Shown here: piece after piece, positions 22,989 to 34,432 of the stretch
Layout of the letters: every line of letters begins with the position of its first letter
How positions within the stretch are numbered: position 1 is the first letter of the stretch
Origin: Phanerodontia chrysosporium
Lineage: Eukaryota; Basidiomycota; Agaricomycetes; Polyporales; Phanerochaetaceae
DNA length: 64,000 nucleotides
Assembly (NCBI GenBank): GCA_001910725.1
Contig: MJGA01000004.1
Span: 2,046,001 to 2,110,000, forward strand
Direction of reading: 5' to 3'
Notes under the pieces: model-generated
Told to the model about the DNA's origin: nothing
Seen by the model: the letters and a program-made list of their open reading frames with translations, nothing else
Databases searched by the model: none
Program-made: the position numbers and the translations under genes

Positions 22989-24975
22989 TTAAATGTTGAA
23001 GACTTGGTAGTCGTAGGGAACAACGTTGCCAAAGAACGATGGGTCGCAGCCACCCGCGGCGACCTCGCCAATGCCACCGAGGGTCAGCGCGTGCACGTCA
23101 CCTGTGGTGGCAAGGTTCCAGGTTGCATGGCCTGGGATATTAGGGTTTCCCGTGTTGAGGAAGGCCTTGTACCGCGCCTGCATCTCGGAGATGAGTGCGG
23201 CCTGCTGGGCATTCGGACTGGGTACCGTGCCGAACTGGAGAGAACAAGAACGTAAGCCGGTATGACACGGGAAGAGGACAAGGGCAAGGCACGTACAACA
23301 ATCTCAATGTCGTCCTGGTGACATACGACGCCGTGCTCTCCGCAGAAGCTCGTGACATCCGTATTACCAGGGTAGCTCGCGCCGACTACGTACAAGCCGA
23401 CGTACGCCTTGCCGCCGTGTGCAACCCAATTGCGAGCGAAGGTCCACGTCGGGCAGCGCCATATCTGGTCAGTGCCGAGCTTCTCGAGTGTCGGACGTTC
23501 GTCCTGGGTCGACGCCACGTCCGTCCCGTTCGTGGCAGTCAGCGTTGAAACGGCGTAGTTCACGTTTTGCAGAATCGCCTGCGTGGCACTGCTGCTGAAC
23601 GTCTGACTGATCGCGCCCTCGTAGGCCGATACGTCGATCGGCGGAACAAATCCGAAAATAGATAGACCAGCTTCGTTCCTCACGTTCGTAAGCAGGATAG
23701 GTTTCGATACAGAGGGGAACGGCGCCGTAGAGTCCAGTGGCGAGGTGATGAGTGAGCCGTCACGAACAAGGCGGATGGGCTCTCCTTGACCAGTGGAAGG
23801 ATCTAGCTGGAGCGCGTTGTCGAGAAGTGTGTTCTGAGCGACAAGGATATCGTCGATCGGGAGGTTGCTCAGGCAGGCCGAGTCCGACGCCGAGCATGAC
23901 AACTGGCCCACAAAGAAGTTCTGCAGCAGTTGTTGAGTGTTGGTGGAAAGGAAGCCATAGTCCTGATAATCTGGTCAGCACGTTCAATCTCAAGCTTTGA
24001 CAAGTGACGAGCTCACCATAGGGTCCGACTGGAGGATAGCAGACTGAAAGAGTGACTGTGCCGACGGGATGGCGAGGAGGCCACGGATCATATTGGCACC
24101 CGAGCTCTGACCGGCCAGTGTAATCTTGGATGCACTGCCGCCGAAGCTTGGTAGAACCTTCTGAAGGAAGTTCAGTGCGGTAATGATGTCCTTCGCTGCC
24201 AGATTCAATTGTCCGTTAGGAGCCACGAAGCCGAGCTAAGTTTGGTTGTCAGCAACCATGCGGAAATGGGCATTGTTCATATGAGACTTACGGCACCCAA
24301 GCGGTACTGAACGACAGCGACAATGGAGTTTGTCGCCGCAGCTAAGTCCGAGCCGTCCAAGCCTGGGCCTGTAGCCGAACCTCCCGTATTAGAGCCACCA
24401 TGTATCCTGAATTCAACAAAATCGATCAGAAAAGCAATATCCGCACGTCTCCATGTGACGTACCAGACAAGGGTCGGAGCGTTGCTACCCGGGTTGACAG
24501 AGTTAGGAACGTAAAGAAGCATCGACAGGCAGTCTTCAGAGAATGCCGAGCTATCGATGTCGTCCTGTGGGCATGCGAGAGGCAGTTGCGATGCATTCGT
24601 ATTGCCGTTGCTAGAAATGCGTCAGAACGTGCGACGGAGCGGTCAGCATAGTCGGAGAACGTACGGAAACTGCCAGGAAGTGACGACCGAAGACGGCTGC
24701 CAGCGAGCGGCTTGCCCGTAGCGCACAGCAAAGCGCATCGCGTTGTTCTCGTCTGCAACGCCCTGTGCAGTACCCAGCGGTGTCCGCACGTTCGGGTTGG
24801 ACGCGCCGGAGCTAGGACACAGAAACTGCTGGACGATTGGGATCGGTAGCCGGCAGAGCAGACCCTTCGCTGTGACAGGTACTGGCGGGAAGAACGGATT
24901 CCGATGAGATACTGGCGACGCCGTTGCGACAAACGCCAGTAACAAGAAGGGCCAGAGAGTGCCGAAGGCGACCAT
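22989..24975 (-). CDS. Secreted type-B carboxylesterase/lipase
   Basis: Alpha/beta-hydrolase of the fungal type-B esterase family. Signal peptide MVAFGTLWPFLLLAFVATAS at the start (24975). Signatures follow: VRTPLGTAQGV, SEDCLSMLLYVPNSV (type-B signature 2), oxyanion strand WIHGGSNTGGSATGPG, and nucleophile elbow ITLAGQSSGANMI (catalytic Ser). NEAGLSIFGF supplies the Glu acid and GVVCHQDDIEIVFGT the His. Cys pairs suggest secretion disulfides. About five introns; the end is YDYQVFNI at 22989. Length about 570 aa fits the family. The substrate cannot be told from sequence. The TATA-like TACTTAAGG near 25087-25096 lies about 115 nt upstream. Confidence 0.9.
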
Positions 24976-26538
24976 GGCGCGACGATAATTAGAAGATTAT
25001 ACTGTGAAGGAGTGGTCGCGTGAGTGTCTAGTATGGCGCAGTTGGGACGCCTACTTGCAACTTACCTACTGCGGGACACGCAGTCCCTTAAGTACCTGCC
25101 CCGGAGGAAGGCCGTGCCTGCAGGCCTGGAACTACGATGTGCTTGTCAGGGGGAGGATCGTGGTCAGGAACAGAGTGTGCAAAACAGACAGAGATCAGGA
25201 CGGTCCTCTGCGGCAGAACCAGGGCCAGAGACTCAGAACGAGAACAATGCGCGCGTGCCGCAGACGGGCGAGGCGAAGACGGCAGCGACGGGGAATCCTT
25301 GACAGACGTAGGGCGCCCATCACTCTCCCACAAGGTCCTCCAACTACCACACCTGCCATATATGGGCGTGCCATTGTTCCTCTTGCAGCAACCATCCCGT
25401 CTCCAGGCGGTCCGCGACGAATTTGCTGATTCCGCAACCATGTCCAGTTCAGGGGCACCTGATGAGCTAAATAGTCGTGGGACCGCGGCTCGGCATGGAC
25501 AGCATGTCGCCGTTTTCGACGTCAATTGAGGAAGGAAGCACATCGCAAGCATCTTTCGTGGTCCAGAGTATCGTAGACGAGGGATGGCGGGCCGTATTAG
25601 CAGCGAGTCGCGCACCCACTCGTGACTTGTTGCTTCTCCGTCCGACACAATGCCGCGGGCATATCTCGCTATCATCCTGCTGCAAAACCAGGTGTGACGT
25701 TCCCACTGAGCTACATCAGATTATCAACACTTACCTCGTGCTTTAATCCATCTGCAGCTACCTGTGGTTGCCTTGATGAAGGGTAGAAACCTTGTAAACG
25801 AGCATAAGACCATGTCAGCTTCGCCAAAAGGCCTCCTTCAGCTGCAAGTGGACGAGCGGACCCCGCGGTATTTACTGCGGCCTCGGCGTTGCTTTCTGTT
25901 GTTGCGGCGCGCCCAGCTCGTGCCTGAAGTGACGGTTCTTCTCTTATTAAAATCACGATGTCGACATGGCACCGATCCCGCCTGCCGAGTACCTGGAGAA
26001 GAGGCCAATCAGAACATGCCGCCCTGAGTCAGCTGCTGCGTCGTCATAGGCTGTGCACATCGGTTCGTAGAGCACAGGGTTTATGACTGTAGTCTTATTA
26101 GCATGCTGAATGCCCTGTGATATTTAGTTAGCGAACATCTTGCATGTGTGAACGGGACTCAGATTCGCTGTCCGTGCTATTATAACAGTCGGTTTGCTCA
26201 GCAAGCATAGACAAAGCAAGCTATTCAGAGAATGCGGCGACACGGCCAACAATACTAGAGCGACAGGCTTGTTCGTCTCCGTCTTCCTGAAGAAGCGAGC
26301 TTTGGTCAGCGAATTCGAGCAAGGATATCGCCCAGGCACTCACCGACCCCAACAAGCAGCGTCAGCGCACGCAATCAATTCGCAACGTTCACAAGAGCGA
26401 GAGCGAGACAAGAGAGGTGTATTAAACAGGCAACGCACGCCATTTGTGATGATCCTGGGACTCCAGACCGACAGGCATTGAGCCGCCACTATGGTAACTA
26501 TAGCGGCGGCGCGGATGCAACACGGAAAACACAAGGCC
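24976..26538. other. Gene-poor interval between esterase and dioxygenase
   Basis: Besides the tentative gene at 25467-25956 and the esterase promoter, I find only short open frames without domain similarity on either strand. No transposon ends, tRNA or long repeat noticed. Confidence 0.35.
25467..25956 (-). CDS. Tentative two-exon gene of unknown function
   Basis: An 81-codon frame (MILIREEPSLQARAG ... ADGLKHE) ends at a good donor GTAAGT and joins across about 55 nt (acceptor TTTTGCAG) in phase to QDDSEICPRHCVGRRSN, running to a stop at 25467. No family is recognised and no composition bias proves coding. Another frame across 25088-25675 is longer (195 codons) but looks like chance. Confidence 0.22.
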
Positions 26539-27534
26539 TCAGGCATTCAACCGGAGCTCCGTTTGCGCACACGCGACCACTTTCGCATCCACGTCGAGCA
26601 GTGCGAGCCGCGCCTTCCACCCATTCAGCCGCTCCCGGGCCTCGACGTCGTCGAGGCGCAGGCGCGGGAGGTCCATGAAGTTCTCCTCCACGGCGCAAGC
26701 TTCGAGCATGTTAGCCGGGCGCGGCGGGCGCACGAAGTTCAAGCTGCGTGTTCAGCCAGCTCCAGCCATCGTCTGCACAGAAGACAAGACGAGACTCACA
26801 AGTCCGACTGCATCTCCCGGGCGTCGTTGCCGCGGCAGACGTACATCTGCGTCGTGAGCGCCTGCCAGCGGCGCGCGGGGTCGCCGACGATGGCGTGAAA
26901 GTGTCCCGCGCGGACGTGCGCCTCGGGCCCGTACTTCCCAGGCGTCACTGTGAGAATCTCCACGTCGCCCGCCGCATCCGTCTTGAACTTCCCGCGGAGG
27001 CTGTATGTCGCGTGGCTGTAGTTGCCTGTAGTGTCGGCTTGCCACCAGTCAAATGTCGCGTGCTTCACCCGCTCGCCATTTGGACCTCGGACATGAACGC
27101 ATAACAAGAATGGACTGAAGCCTGAGAAAAGGGTTAGAGGAGGCCGTATGCTTGGAAGTGTGGGACTACCATACTTTGAAGTTCTTGTTTGCTGGCAAGG
27201 AAGACTTTTCCATCCATTCATTGGCGCTGAGGAGCGCCGATGATGTGATACGGACCTATAAGTCCACCGCCAGATGAGAGCCCGAGTGTGTAGCGGTGAC
27301 CTGAAGTACCGAGCAGCATACCAGCTAGGTCAGCTCTCGGGTTCTTACGCCCCGAAGCCAGTTCCAAAACAACGGGTTTTCGTATGTGAAGTTTGCAATT
27401 ATCATGAGCAAGCGCGAGAGCAGTCTCGCAGGGAGGGTGACCACTTCGTTGGAACTGGAGTGGGAGTGAGGTGCGGTGCCGACAGGTGCCTCCATTGAGC
27501 TTCTGGGAGAGAGATGCGTCTGTGAGTAGGGCAC
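26539..27534 (-). pseudogene. Intradiol ring-cleavage dioxygenase-like gene with an in-frame TGA
   Basis: Non-haem Fe(III) intradiol dioxygenase fold (catechol or hydroxyquinol cleavage family). The recognisable core runs LIGPYHIIGAPQRQ, then a stop TGA at 27218-27220, then at once MDGKVFLASKQELQ in the same frame, an intron, and FSPFLLCVHVRGPNGE. It continues ATFDWWQADTTGNYSHATY, VTPGKYGPEAHVRAGHFH, and after another intron FLNFVRPPRPANM to the stop at 26539. The four expected iron ligands (Tyr of GPYH, Tyr of GKYG, both His of HFH) are present, so only the TGA breaks it. The 5' exons upstream of 27300 are unclear; 27534 is the start of the best upstream frame. Either recent nonsense inactivation or a single base error. 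Confidence 0.6.
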
Positions 27535-29623
27535 CAGCAGAGCGGGCTCAGCTGCTGATATGCACGGAGGCCCGCCTACCGCTCAGATTATTCATGGGCG
27601 CCGCTGACGGTGTTCGGACATTGACACCATCACTTTTCGATGAGAAGAGTTCATGTACGGCGTGGTTGTGAAAGATGAAATCATGTGCAATGTTGCCTGC
27701 ATATCAAGCAGCGAGTCAAGCAGCGAGTAACTTGGAATAAATGGGAAACATGACAGCTCACCAGCAGCAGTGAGAGTTTCGTTGATCACAAAAATCTGTC
27801 AGTTCAGCCCCAGCTCGGAGAAGAACAGCCAACAAGTTGTGCAGGTTAGCAGACCCTTTGAAGGCGTTAGCACGTAAGAGGACGGCCACGGAGAGAAGAC
27901 AGGTCTAAACGTTGTGACGAGGCGCATCAAGGCACGGATCGTCGGCGCTTTGGTGGTATGTACTCGGCAAACGCCGCGTCGCGGTGCGATGCAGAAACCA
28001 CCACCACGACTTGACGAGGCCGCCTCACACGGAGTCGCATGTGCGTTGAGCTACACTGCCAACGTCGTTGCACACCCGACCATCATCGGCTGTCCCTGGC
28101 GCGATGATATCGCCCTCCGGCATGGTCCAATCCTTGAAACCTTTCGCTATCTCTCCGCACTATGCTCACCCTCCCATATTCTGTCTTGTCCGTTCGTATG
28201 GTTCTATTCAGGCAGGTCGACCTGTCAGTTCGAGTGCGTTCGAGAGTACGCGATCACTGCCACTTTTGCGATCGCGTGGTCACTGCGCAGGTTATCGGAC
28301 CCTTGCTCGCACTCAAGCTCATCTGATCCCCGCAATAATTTCGCCGCGACCGAGCACCTTCTTGCCCGACTGGATTGACTGACGGTCATGTGCCACATTC
28401 TGGCAGACCACCGACGAAACTACCGAAAGACGATAAACACTCCGAGCGTCGAGCGATTCTTGACCTTCGTGGCTGAGCGCTACCACTCCGGTGTTTGCCG
28501 CACCTGGGCACAACTGTCCGGAAATGGTAGTTCAGACATTTGCCTCCACTCCATGACCGTGGCAGGGATCCAGCGCGGCCCGCCTCAGGCCGCGCCTGGG
28601 CTGAACGTTGAGCGGTGAGCGGACAGAGAGGCGTTTATAATCAATTCACGTCAACTGATATTCAATGCATAGCAGGACGATGTCATGCCTTAAGACCACG
28701 AACTTGCAGGGTACGGTCGTCCACAACGCTCGTCGATGCAGCTATCCACTCGTTGGTTATCGCATCTAGCCGGTACTTGGATGATCCACATCTACTGTGC
28801 AAACGTTCTGTCAAGGCTTACAATATTAATTTCCCCCTAGTAACGCACAGGCAACCTGTGCGGTGCGCCTGGGAAAGTCGCTGATGGCCCATGAGAAAAT
28901 CGTTCTCAAGTCGGTTCCTCTGCCGTTCCCCTGTAAAGGGCATTAACACGTATGCAGGTGCATGCGGAAACCAGCCCCCACTGCCGTCTTGCTTCCTCCC
29001 TAAACTATTCTCACTGATGCCGGCGGGCTACACCGTTACAGGAAGAAATCCCAACACGGTTGGGAAGCGTTCCTCCGGTACCGGTTCTATATTCCCTTCG
29101 AGAGCGATGCAGCGCTGATGCGTCGTCGACACCTGTGTGCGCGTTTACAGAAATAATGTCGCAGGGGCACGATTCCCGCTCCACCATACTACCGTGATAT
29201 CAGGGAGGCCCAATCGCCTGGGACGGCATGCGCGAGATTTCAAACCGCGCTCCTTCGACCACGGCGGGCTGCCTTTTTAGCGCAAACTCTCTCGTGCAAT
29301 TTGACGACAGCTTGGCTATGCAGCCTCGGAACGGCTGCTTGCCCCAATACCGAGGTATGCCACCGATGCACCATGGGATTGGAGACGATTCCAGGTCGGC
29401 CTGAGAGGAGTCTACCCGTTCTATGCGCATGGGCCGGGCGATGACTCGTGGATGCGTGCCTGCGTGCGTGCGACTGCCTCTGTTTGGATTCCGCGATTTA
29501 CGCCTCCACGGTGCAAGGTATAAGTACCTCGCGCTCACGACAACAGAATCTCGGCACCGCATCCCCCTCTTTCCAGCCCCAAGGCTCACTATCCCTGCCC
29601 TCCTGTCCACACAGCTGAGGAAG
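27535..29623. other. Gene-poor 2-kb interval
   Basis: Only short open frames without coding character on either strand. A TATA-like GGTATAAGTA at about 29516-29525, roughly 100 nt before the next start codon, probably serves the TmpA-like gene. No repeat family or RNA gene recognised except a small 12-bp duplication at 27704. Confidence 0.35.
27704..27727. repeat. Tandem 12-bp direct duplication
   Basis: TCAAGCAGCGAG occurs twice head to tail. Too short to classify; probably replication slippage. Confidence 0.7.
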
Positions 29624-31868
29624 ATGTCTGCCACCCCGCGAGACGCAGCCCCCGCGTACTCCGAAGCGGAGAAGGGGACGATGGAGCCGGAGATGCCCCG
29701 TCGCCTTGAGCTAGCATATCCCAAAGACGAGAAGAAGGATGTGTATCCAGATGAGAAGAAGGAGCTCGCCCAAGTCTCCGCTCTCCCCGTCGCCGAGCTG
29801 AAGAAGGACGCGCCAGCACCGGTGAACCGGCCCAAGCCCGCCGCGAAGCCCAAGAAGAAGGTGTCCAAATGGATTCTTTGGCAGCTGTGGTACAACACCT
29901 ACAGGTAATCGTCTATTTGGTGCCTAGACTCGAGTGCGTCATCACTAACGCCCGGATCAGGAAGCTGTTCACTATCGCGTTCTCGCTCAACATGATTGGT
30001 CTTGGCCTCGCTGCGTCTGGTCACTGGCCATACGCCGTGAAGTACCAGGGTGCCATCGTCGCCGCGAACTTCAACTTTGCCATCTTGATGAGGAACGAGA
30101 TTTTCGGCCGTCTGCTCTATCTGTTCGTCAACACATGCTTTGCAAAGGTGATAAAACCACAAACGTTTTTTACCAATCACCGTGGGTCTAACCAGATGAC
30201 AAATTAGTGGACACCTTTGAAGTGGCGCCTTGGCTGCACGTCTGTTCTCCAGGTAGGCCCTTGCTCGGGATGGCTCGGAACCACTGCTGACGACAATGCT
30301 AGCACCTTGGAGGCATTCACTCCGGTTGCGCTGTCTCTGGTATTGCTTGGCTCGTCTTCCAAGTCGTCACGGTGTTCGGAGACCGCCCGATGTCGCATCC
30401 GTCCCTGCTCGTGATGGGTGTTCTCACGAACATTGCTGTGTTCCTCACGGCGTGTGCGGCAATTCCCTGGGTTCGTAACACGCACCACAAGTAAGCGTAT
30501 GTCTTTGACAGGAGAATCTCCCATCTGACGTCCTCTCGCAGCGTTTTCGAGCGTCATCATCGTTTCATCGGCTGGACTGGCCTATTCATGACATGTGCGC
30601 CAGACTTATACGATAATGGCTTGCACTCATGGTGTACTGACGCTGGTAAAATCCAGGGTCGTTCGCGATCCTCACTGATATCTGGGAACCAGAAACGCAA
30701 TCGTGGAACCTCAGCGGCCGTCACCTTGTGAAACAGCAGAACTTCTGGTTTGTCATGGGCATGACCACCTTGTAAGTTCCTCGCGATACGCTCAGCTTTA
30801 AGTGTCCTGAGCTTGACCTTCGATAGCATCGCTCTCCCATGGATCTGCACCCGCGAGGTTCCTGTCGATATCGAGCTGGTAAGCATATGGTTGACGAGAC
30901 GCTGAGGCAATACTGAACGGCCGACCCTCGCAGCCGTCCCCCAAGGTCGCGATTGTGCGCTTCCGCCGCGGCATGCAGCAGGGTCTGCTCGGCCGTATCA
31001 GCCGTTCCGCTGTCAAGGAGTACCACGCGTTCGGCATCATCTCGTGAGTGTCACCCGCAGCCTAGCAGAAACTCTGTGGCACTGACAGCCGGCGGATCGC
31101 AGCGAGGGCACGCACGCCAAGTACCACTACATGATCTGCGGTGTTCAGGGCGACTTCACTCGCAGTCTCGTCAACGACCCACCGAAGACGCTGTGGACCC
31201 GTGAGCTCAAGGTACTGGGTGATTCCACACGGCTCCTGGGCTGCATGCTGACCGCACGCTCCTAGTTCGCTGGCGTGTCCAATACTTCCACTCTCTACAA
31301 GCGCGGCATCCGTATCTGCACTGGTACAGGTATCGGAGCGGCCCTCTCGACATGCATTCAGTCCCCATACTGGTACGTACCCCCGCCCCTGGGCGCCCAC
31401 GGCCGTCGCTGACACGATCGCTTCAGGTATCTCATTTGGATTGGTAAGTTTGACCACCAGAAGACAGCGTGTTTGTCAGGACGCTGATCACCCGTGTCAG
31501 GCTCCGACCAGGAGAAGACCTTCGGGCCCACGATCAGCGGCCTCATCCATCGGCACATCGAGCCGGAGCGCCTGCTGCTCTGGGACAGCAAAGTGCGCGG
31601 CGGTCGTCCAGACACCATGAAGATTCTCAAGGAGGTCTACCACTCGTGGAACGCGGAAGGTACGAGCAGCATACAACGGCCCTGGCGCAGCTTGTGCTGA
31701 TCTTTCTGCCAGTCGTCTTCATTACCTCCAACTACATTGGCAACTCTGAGATGATGCAGGTACGTCGCGCCGACCGCTCCTTCTCCCGAATTCCCATTCA
31801 TAACGCATTGTGTGCAGGGCTGCAAAGAGGCTGGCATTCCCTGCTTCGGCACGCTGTGGGACTTCTAG
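29624..31868 (+). CDS. TmpA-like integral membrane protein with reductase-like C-terminal domain
   Basis: Resembles the Aspergillus TmpA family (a membrane flavoprotein-like protein tied to asexual development) and related basidiomycete proteins. A Lys/Pro-rich cytosolic head of about 85 residues (MSATPRDAAPAYSEAEKG) precedes about six membrane spans, including KLFTIAFSLNMIGLGLAAS, LLVMGVLTNIAVFLTACAA, and FWFVMGMTTFIALPW. A soluble part follows: VAIVRFRRGMQQGLLGRIS, YHAFGIISEGTHAKYHYMIC, the nucleotide-binding-like GIRICTGTGIGAALSTC, and LLLWDSKVRGGRPD, ending GIPCFGTLWDF. About ten introns join in phase, including TWSFAILTDIW across 30596-30657. No AMP-binding reductase domain is fused. Substrate unknown. 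Confidence 0.78.
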
Positions 31869-32632
31869 GAGGTGTCACGCCATCGTCTATGTATTCCTCC
31901 TCCTGGATGTTCCGGAGCATCCTGTACTACCATAGCCACATGCAGCACCCCTAATACTCATCTCATTTTGGCCCGCTTCTTCGCACACGCCTCTGTATCC
32001 CTTAGATAGATGCCGGCAATGCACTTATTTATCGCGCATTTATCAGCCGCGCTGGTCTCCACGGTCATGAAAAGGCCCCGACGGCAGGCATGCAGTTCTC
32101 GAGCGCTGCTGCGCCGCGTCGTGGGCGAGTCCGTCCTGAAGCAGACGGTGCTCGCGTCTCGAGGGCACCGCAGCGCGCTCTTGTGATGCTGCGTGTGGCG
32201 CAGTCGCGTCGCGCGCGGGAGCTGATGACGGCGTGGCCATAGCCTCGACGTCTGATCTCCGGAGCCTGTCGCGGAGGCGGCGGGCCTCTGTGGGAGCGGC
32301 GGCATGGGAGCAGTCCGGGTAACAGAGACATTCCCAAGGGCTCGCGCCGGTCGTTGCCTTGTAGAGCAATGCGCTCTCGTCGACGACGCGCCAAGCCTGC
32401 ATCTTCGTGGGCTTTCCTGCTTTCGTGAACATCGTCTCACGTACAGCGCTGCGCAGAAAAGAGGGCGGCAGCAGCCAGAGGGGCCTCGAGTATCGCCTGA
32501 TTGTGGAGGATAGCGAGGTTGAGTTAATATTCCAGATACATAGCTAGCGAAACAGAGTTCAATGTGTACATGAATACAATAATACAAATGCGACACCTGC
32601 GAAACACACCAGATAGAAAAGTAGGGATAAGA
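31869..32632. other. Convergent region between the TmpA-like and ERI1-like genes
   Basis: Holds the two 3' flanks and the tentative ORF at 32043-32432. Nothing else supported. Confidence 0.35.
32043..32432 (-). CDS. Tentative 129-aa protein of unknown function
   Basis: Single frame MFTKAGKPTKMQAWRVVDES to GPFHDRGDQRG. The first 45 residues (WRVVDESALLYKATTGASPW, CLCYPDCSH) look ordered; the rest is Arg/Ala low complexity. A splice acceptor (TGCGCAG) lies just upstream of the ATG, which could mean a 5' UTR intron. No family recognised. Confidence 0.28.
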   Translation of the reverse strand: MFTKAGKPTKMQAWRVVDESALLYKATTGASPWECLCYPDCSHAAAPTEARRLRDRLRRSDVEAMATPSSAPARDATAPHAASQERAAVPSRREHRLLQDGLAHDAAQQRSRTACLPSGPFHDRGDQRG

Positions 32633-34034
32633 TTATAGAGACGTCGATGCTGGCATGACTTGCTCCTCGAGCACTCGGCCGTTCCTGCCCATCCATGACC
32701 ACCTGCGGTGGAGATTGATGGAAGTATTCGGCCGTAGCGGCATTCCTCGACGGGCGAGCTCGGTGATAATCCTCGCCACATTGCGCGTGTCCTGTAAGTG
32801 CACCCGTGAGCGATACAGCTTCTGTCGGAGACATCAAGGATCATACGTCTTGTCCACAATGTTGCCTGCCCTGGAACGGACCGAGGCCAAGCAGATGTAG
32901 CTGTCGTACCATGGGCAGATAAGTGCCGGTTGGTATCGCGCCCTGAGCGACGCCTTAGCGATACATGCAGGCACGATATTTCGACGTGCTTACCGATTGT
33001 CTTGGCTTGCTCTGCTCGCTCAGCTGTTGCCACTGTGCAACGACGCGTCGAACGTCGATGAAGTCACGAGCCAACCACGTCGGGACGGCCATCTGCTCAG
33101 GGGATCAATTGAATAGATCAGCCGGGGGATGTATACGAGACGTCACGCGACGGACCTTCGAGATGAAGCACTGCTTGACCACGAAGTCGCGAAGGTCCCA
33201 GGGGCCATCTGAGCACCAGCAGAAACGTACGAGCGGCTCTCCGGAATATGCGTCGATCAGTCCGTTCCGGACCATGAAGTCGCGGAACGCGCTGTGCAGC
33301 ATCGTGCTGAACGGTGGCGCGCCGTTCACGTCCTCCTGTGAGATGATAGAGCGCGTCAATGCGAGATAAGAGAATCTAAAAGCACAGAGCGGACCTGCGT
33401 GATGCCAGTGAGCTGGGTGCAGAATGACGACAGCTGGGGTCTCCATATCGGTCGAACGAAGCTCCTGAACTCGTCGACGACCTCAAGACGACTCGCTTTG
33501 CCTTGCTCATCTTTGTACTTCCACCGCAACAGGCAGACTGGCCACTCCTGCAGCGAGGGATATGCACATGAGATTACGATAAGAGCGGAGACAGAAGTGA
33601 CTTGCGATAATCTCGTTCGCATAATTGAAGTCGGTGCCCGGCATGCAAGTCGCCTCGACGTCTACTACCAGGAACGCATCGTATGCCTGTTTCGCAGCCG
33701 GTATGTCGATTTCTTCCGTGGTGGTGTCCATGGGATGGGGCTTTGGCTCTTGGACTGGGGGAGACGGCGGTAGGGTTGGGGGAATCTTTGTCGCCTCGTT
33801 GGATTGTGCCGCTTTCACTACAAATTTTGGCGCCGCGGGATTGAGCCTCGATGCAGGCCTCGGGGCAGGTTTCCTTGAAGTGACGGTCATGCAGATGGCG
33901 AAGACGAGGACGGCGAAGAGGAAGATGGATAGGCCGTCGGGACAGAGCATTAAGGGGAGGCTATAAAACTGGAAGAGTGGCATGACCAGGGAGGCGAGAG
34001 GTGAAGGCAAGGTGTATAGAGCAACCAGTGGCAA
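32633..34034 (-). CDS. ERI1-like DEDDh 3'-5' exoribonuclease with N-terminal membrane anchor
   Basis: RNase T/ERI1 exonuclease family (histone mRNA, 5.8S rRNA and small-RNA trimming in other eukaryotes). The N-terminus is hydrophobic (MLCPDGLSIFLFAVLVFAIC, preceded by more apolar residues), predicting a signal anchor, then a Pro-rich linker. The catalytic domain reads FLVVDVEATC (ExoI, D and E), CWCSDGPWDLRDF (ExoII Asp), and GRQHCGQD-DTRNVARI (ExoIII His and Asp), so all acidic residues and the His are present. The end MPASTSL is at 32633. Four introns; the first (33548-33605) begins GC rather than GT. Start could be 34034, 33983 or 33950, all retaining the hydrophobic segment. Confidence 0.82.
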
Positions 34035-34432
34035 GGCTCCCGCCTCAAGGCGACATCAAGGAGAGCCAACCGTGCAATTTCTGGCCAGATTGAACTCTGC
34101 AAGGCACGTGAGTCGGAGAAACGGTGGTTTAGCCAAGAACTTTGATCAGGAAGCCGGGCCATGGAGCAGAACCAGGCCACCTGAGCGGGGGACCCATCGA
34201 GGCCAGTACGGACGGCGGGGACGTCGAGAGCTCGTAGACGTTCGCCACAGAGGCTGTATGTAGCCTGCGGGCTCGAATCTGTATGTGCGACCCTCTCCGC
34301 CAGTGTGGTTCGTGAGAAATCATCCCGCGGTACCGGATGAATGTGAGCGCGAGTTTATTACATTTCCTTACCTCTACCACTTCCACGGCTCTCTCTCTCT
34401 CTCTTTCACACATCTCCTTTTCTCCTCTCACC
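34035..34432. promoter_or_regulatory. Divergent ERI1-like/CMS1 upstream region with pyrimidine tract
   Basis: No gene. Immediately before the CMS1 start lies a CT-rich tract (about 34385-34429, containing six consecutive CT units), typical of transcription starts of strongly expressed basidiomycete genes. Confidence 0.45.

Noticed and set aside
25088..25675. 195-codon minus-strand frame
   Set aside because: No domain or start context, Arg/Ser-rich chance composition, and it competes with a better spliced reading at 25467-25956.
29200..29898. 232-codon minus-strand frame
   Set aside because: Lies over the first exon and promoter of the TmpA-like gene, and the codons follow the plus-strand gene.
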